Assembly: GCA_903856805.1 (NCBI GenBank)
Contig: CAIOCZ010000048.1
Coordinates: forward strand, 1 to 33,131
Reading direction: 5' to 3'
From: an uncultured cyanobacterium
GTDB lineage: Bacteria > Cyanobacteriota > Cyanobacteriia > PCC-6307 > Cyanobiaceae
Length of the DNA: 33,131 bases
In this document: one piece after another, positions 32,916 to 33,131 of the stretch
How the letters are laid out: each line of letters begins with the position of its first letter
Position numbering within the stretch: the stretch's first letter is position 1
Position numbers and translations under genes: made by a program
Notes under the pieces: generated by a model
What the model was told of the DNA's origin: nothing
What the model saw: only the letters and a program-made list of their open reading frames with translations
Databases searched by the model: none

Positions 32916-33131
32916 ATGACGGGCAATAAAATGACGATCGATGCTTTCGATGGCAGCTCCGTTGAGGCCAGCTCCCTTGTGTCGAGCTCCGGGGATGGGG
33001 CCGATCTGGTGTTGCCCCTCACCGCTGAGCGGCTGAGGGCCCTGTTCACCCGCCCCTGGGGTGGGCCCGGCCCGAGCCGGGAGGAGTGGCGGCAGCTCTA
33101 TGCCGACGGGGTGCGGTTCAGCGATCCCACC
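32916..33131 (+). CDS. N-terminal fragment of a probable SnoaL/NTF2-like protein
   Basis: The first 72 codons run off the right edge. After a Ser-rich N-terminus come LPLTAERLRALFTRPWGG and EEWRQLYADGVRFSDPT. The segment W-LYADGVRF-DP resembles the start of SnoaL-like/NTF2 domains (small cone-shaped folds that bind or isomerise small molecules), but the fragment is too short to be sure. The ATG at 32916 has AGGA about nine bases upstream; ATG at 32931 is an alternative. It diverges from the peptidoglycan-binding gene, sharing an 86-bp promoter region. Confidence 0.55.
   Translation, partial: MTGNKMTIDAFDGSSVEASSLVSSSGDGADLVLPLTAERLRALFTRPWGGPGPSREEWRQLYADGVRFSDPT

Overview
The window looks like chromosomal DNA of a GC-rich cyanobacterium, most plausibly a picocyanobacterium of the Cyanobium/Synechococcus type. 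This is an inference from gene content and coding style: an amt-PII pair, a DUF2808 protein, an ArsS-type arsenosugar radical SAM enzyme, small cyanobacterial-style hypotheticals, and dense coding with GC-rich third positions and many GTG starts. I see no rRNA, tRNA, CRISPR array, insertion sequence, integrase or phage gene. All calls come from reading the sequence; no database search was possible.

Layout. Positions 1-207 hold the end of a cysteine synthase gene, which converges on a 5.8-kb gene for an RTX-type animal heme peroxidase (289-6048, minus). A strong two-part hairpin separates the two. A 399-bp AT-richer gap follows. Next, on the minus strand, are glutathione reductase (with a pentapeptide-repeat stretch fused in frame upstream of its normal start), a PII protein and an ammonium transporter. 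The amt-PII operon ends in a clear Rho-independent terminator. On the plus strand, 10206-12038 holds a long glutathione S-transferase and a secreted DUF2808 protein. Minus-strand genes at 12067-14000 encode a small conserved-looking protein, a TerB-like protein, a four-helix membrane protein and an FMN reductase. ArsS (14116-15099, plus) diverges from the reductase.

Positions 15136-20400 form an exopolysaccharide region: an anchored proline-rich protein, a Wza-like export protein, a WcaJ-type lipid-linked sugar transferase and a divergent WcaI-type glycosyltransferase. Positions 20364-23594 form a tight minus-strand operon: a fatty acid desaturase, a MetX-like alpha/beta hydrolase and a glutamine-synthetase-family ligase. 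The ligase overlaps the glycosyltransferase tail to tail. A small hypothetical, a LuxR-type response regulator and a divergent 53-codon ORF lie at 23689-24990.

Positions 25122-29199 hold a compact operon of three proteases of different catalytic types: rhomboid (serine), a duplicated retropepsin-like aspartic protease and a CPBP glutamic/metal-type intramembrane protease. Start and stop codons overlap or nearly touch at both junctions. I regard this as the best candidate for an undescribed system. The window ends with a signal-anchored hypothetical, a second glutamine-synthetase-like ligase, a protein joining two peptidoglycan-binding-like repeats to a penicillin-binding/beta-lactamase-like domain, and the start of a divergent, probably SnoaL/NTF2-like gene.

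Themes. Nitrogen handling recurs: ammonium uptake, a PII protein lacking both classical modification residues, and two GS-like ligases with tryptophan at the ammonia-flap glutamate position. Envelope biology also recurs: secreted RTX peroxidase, polysaccharide export, membrane proteases and a cell-wall-binding protein.
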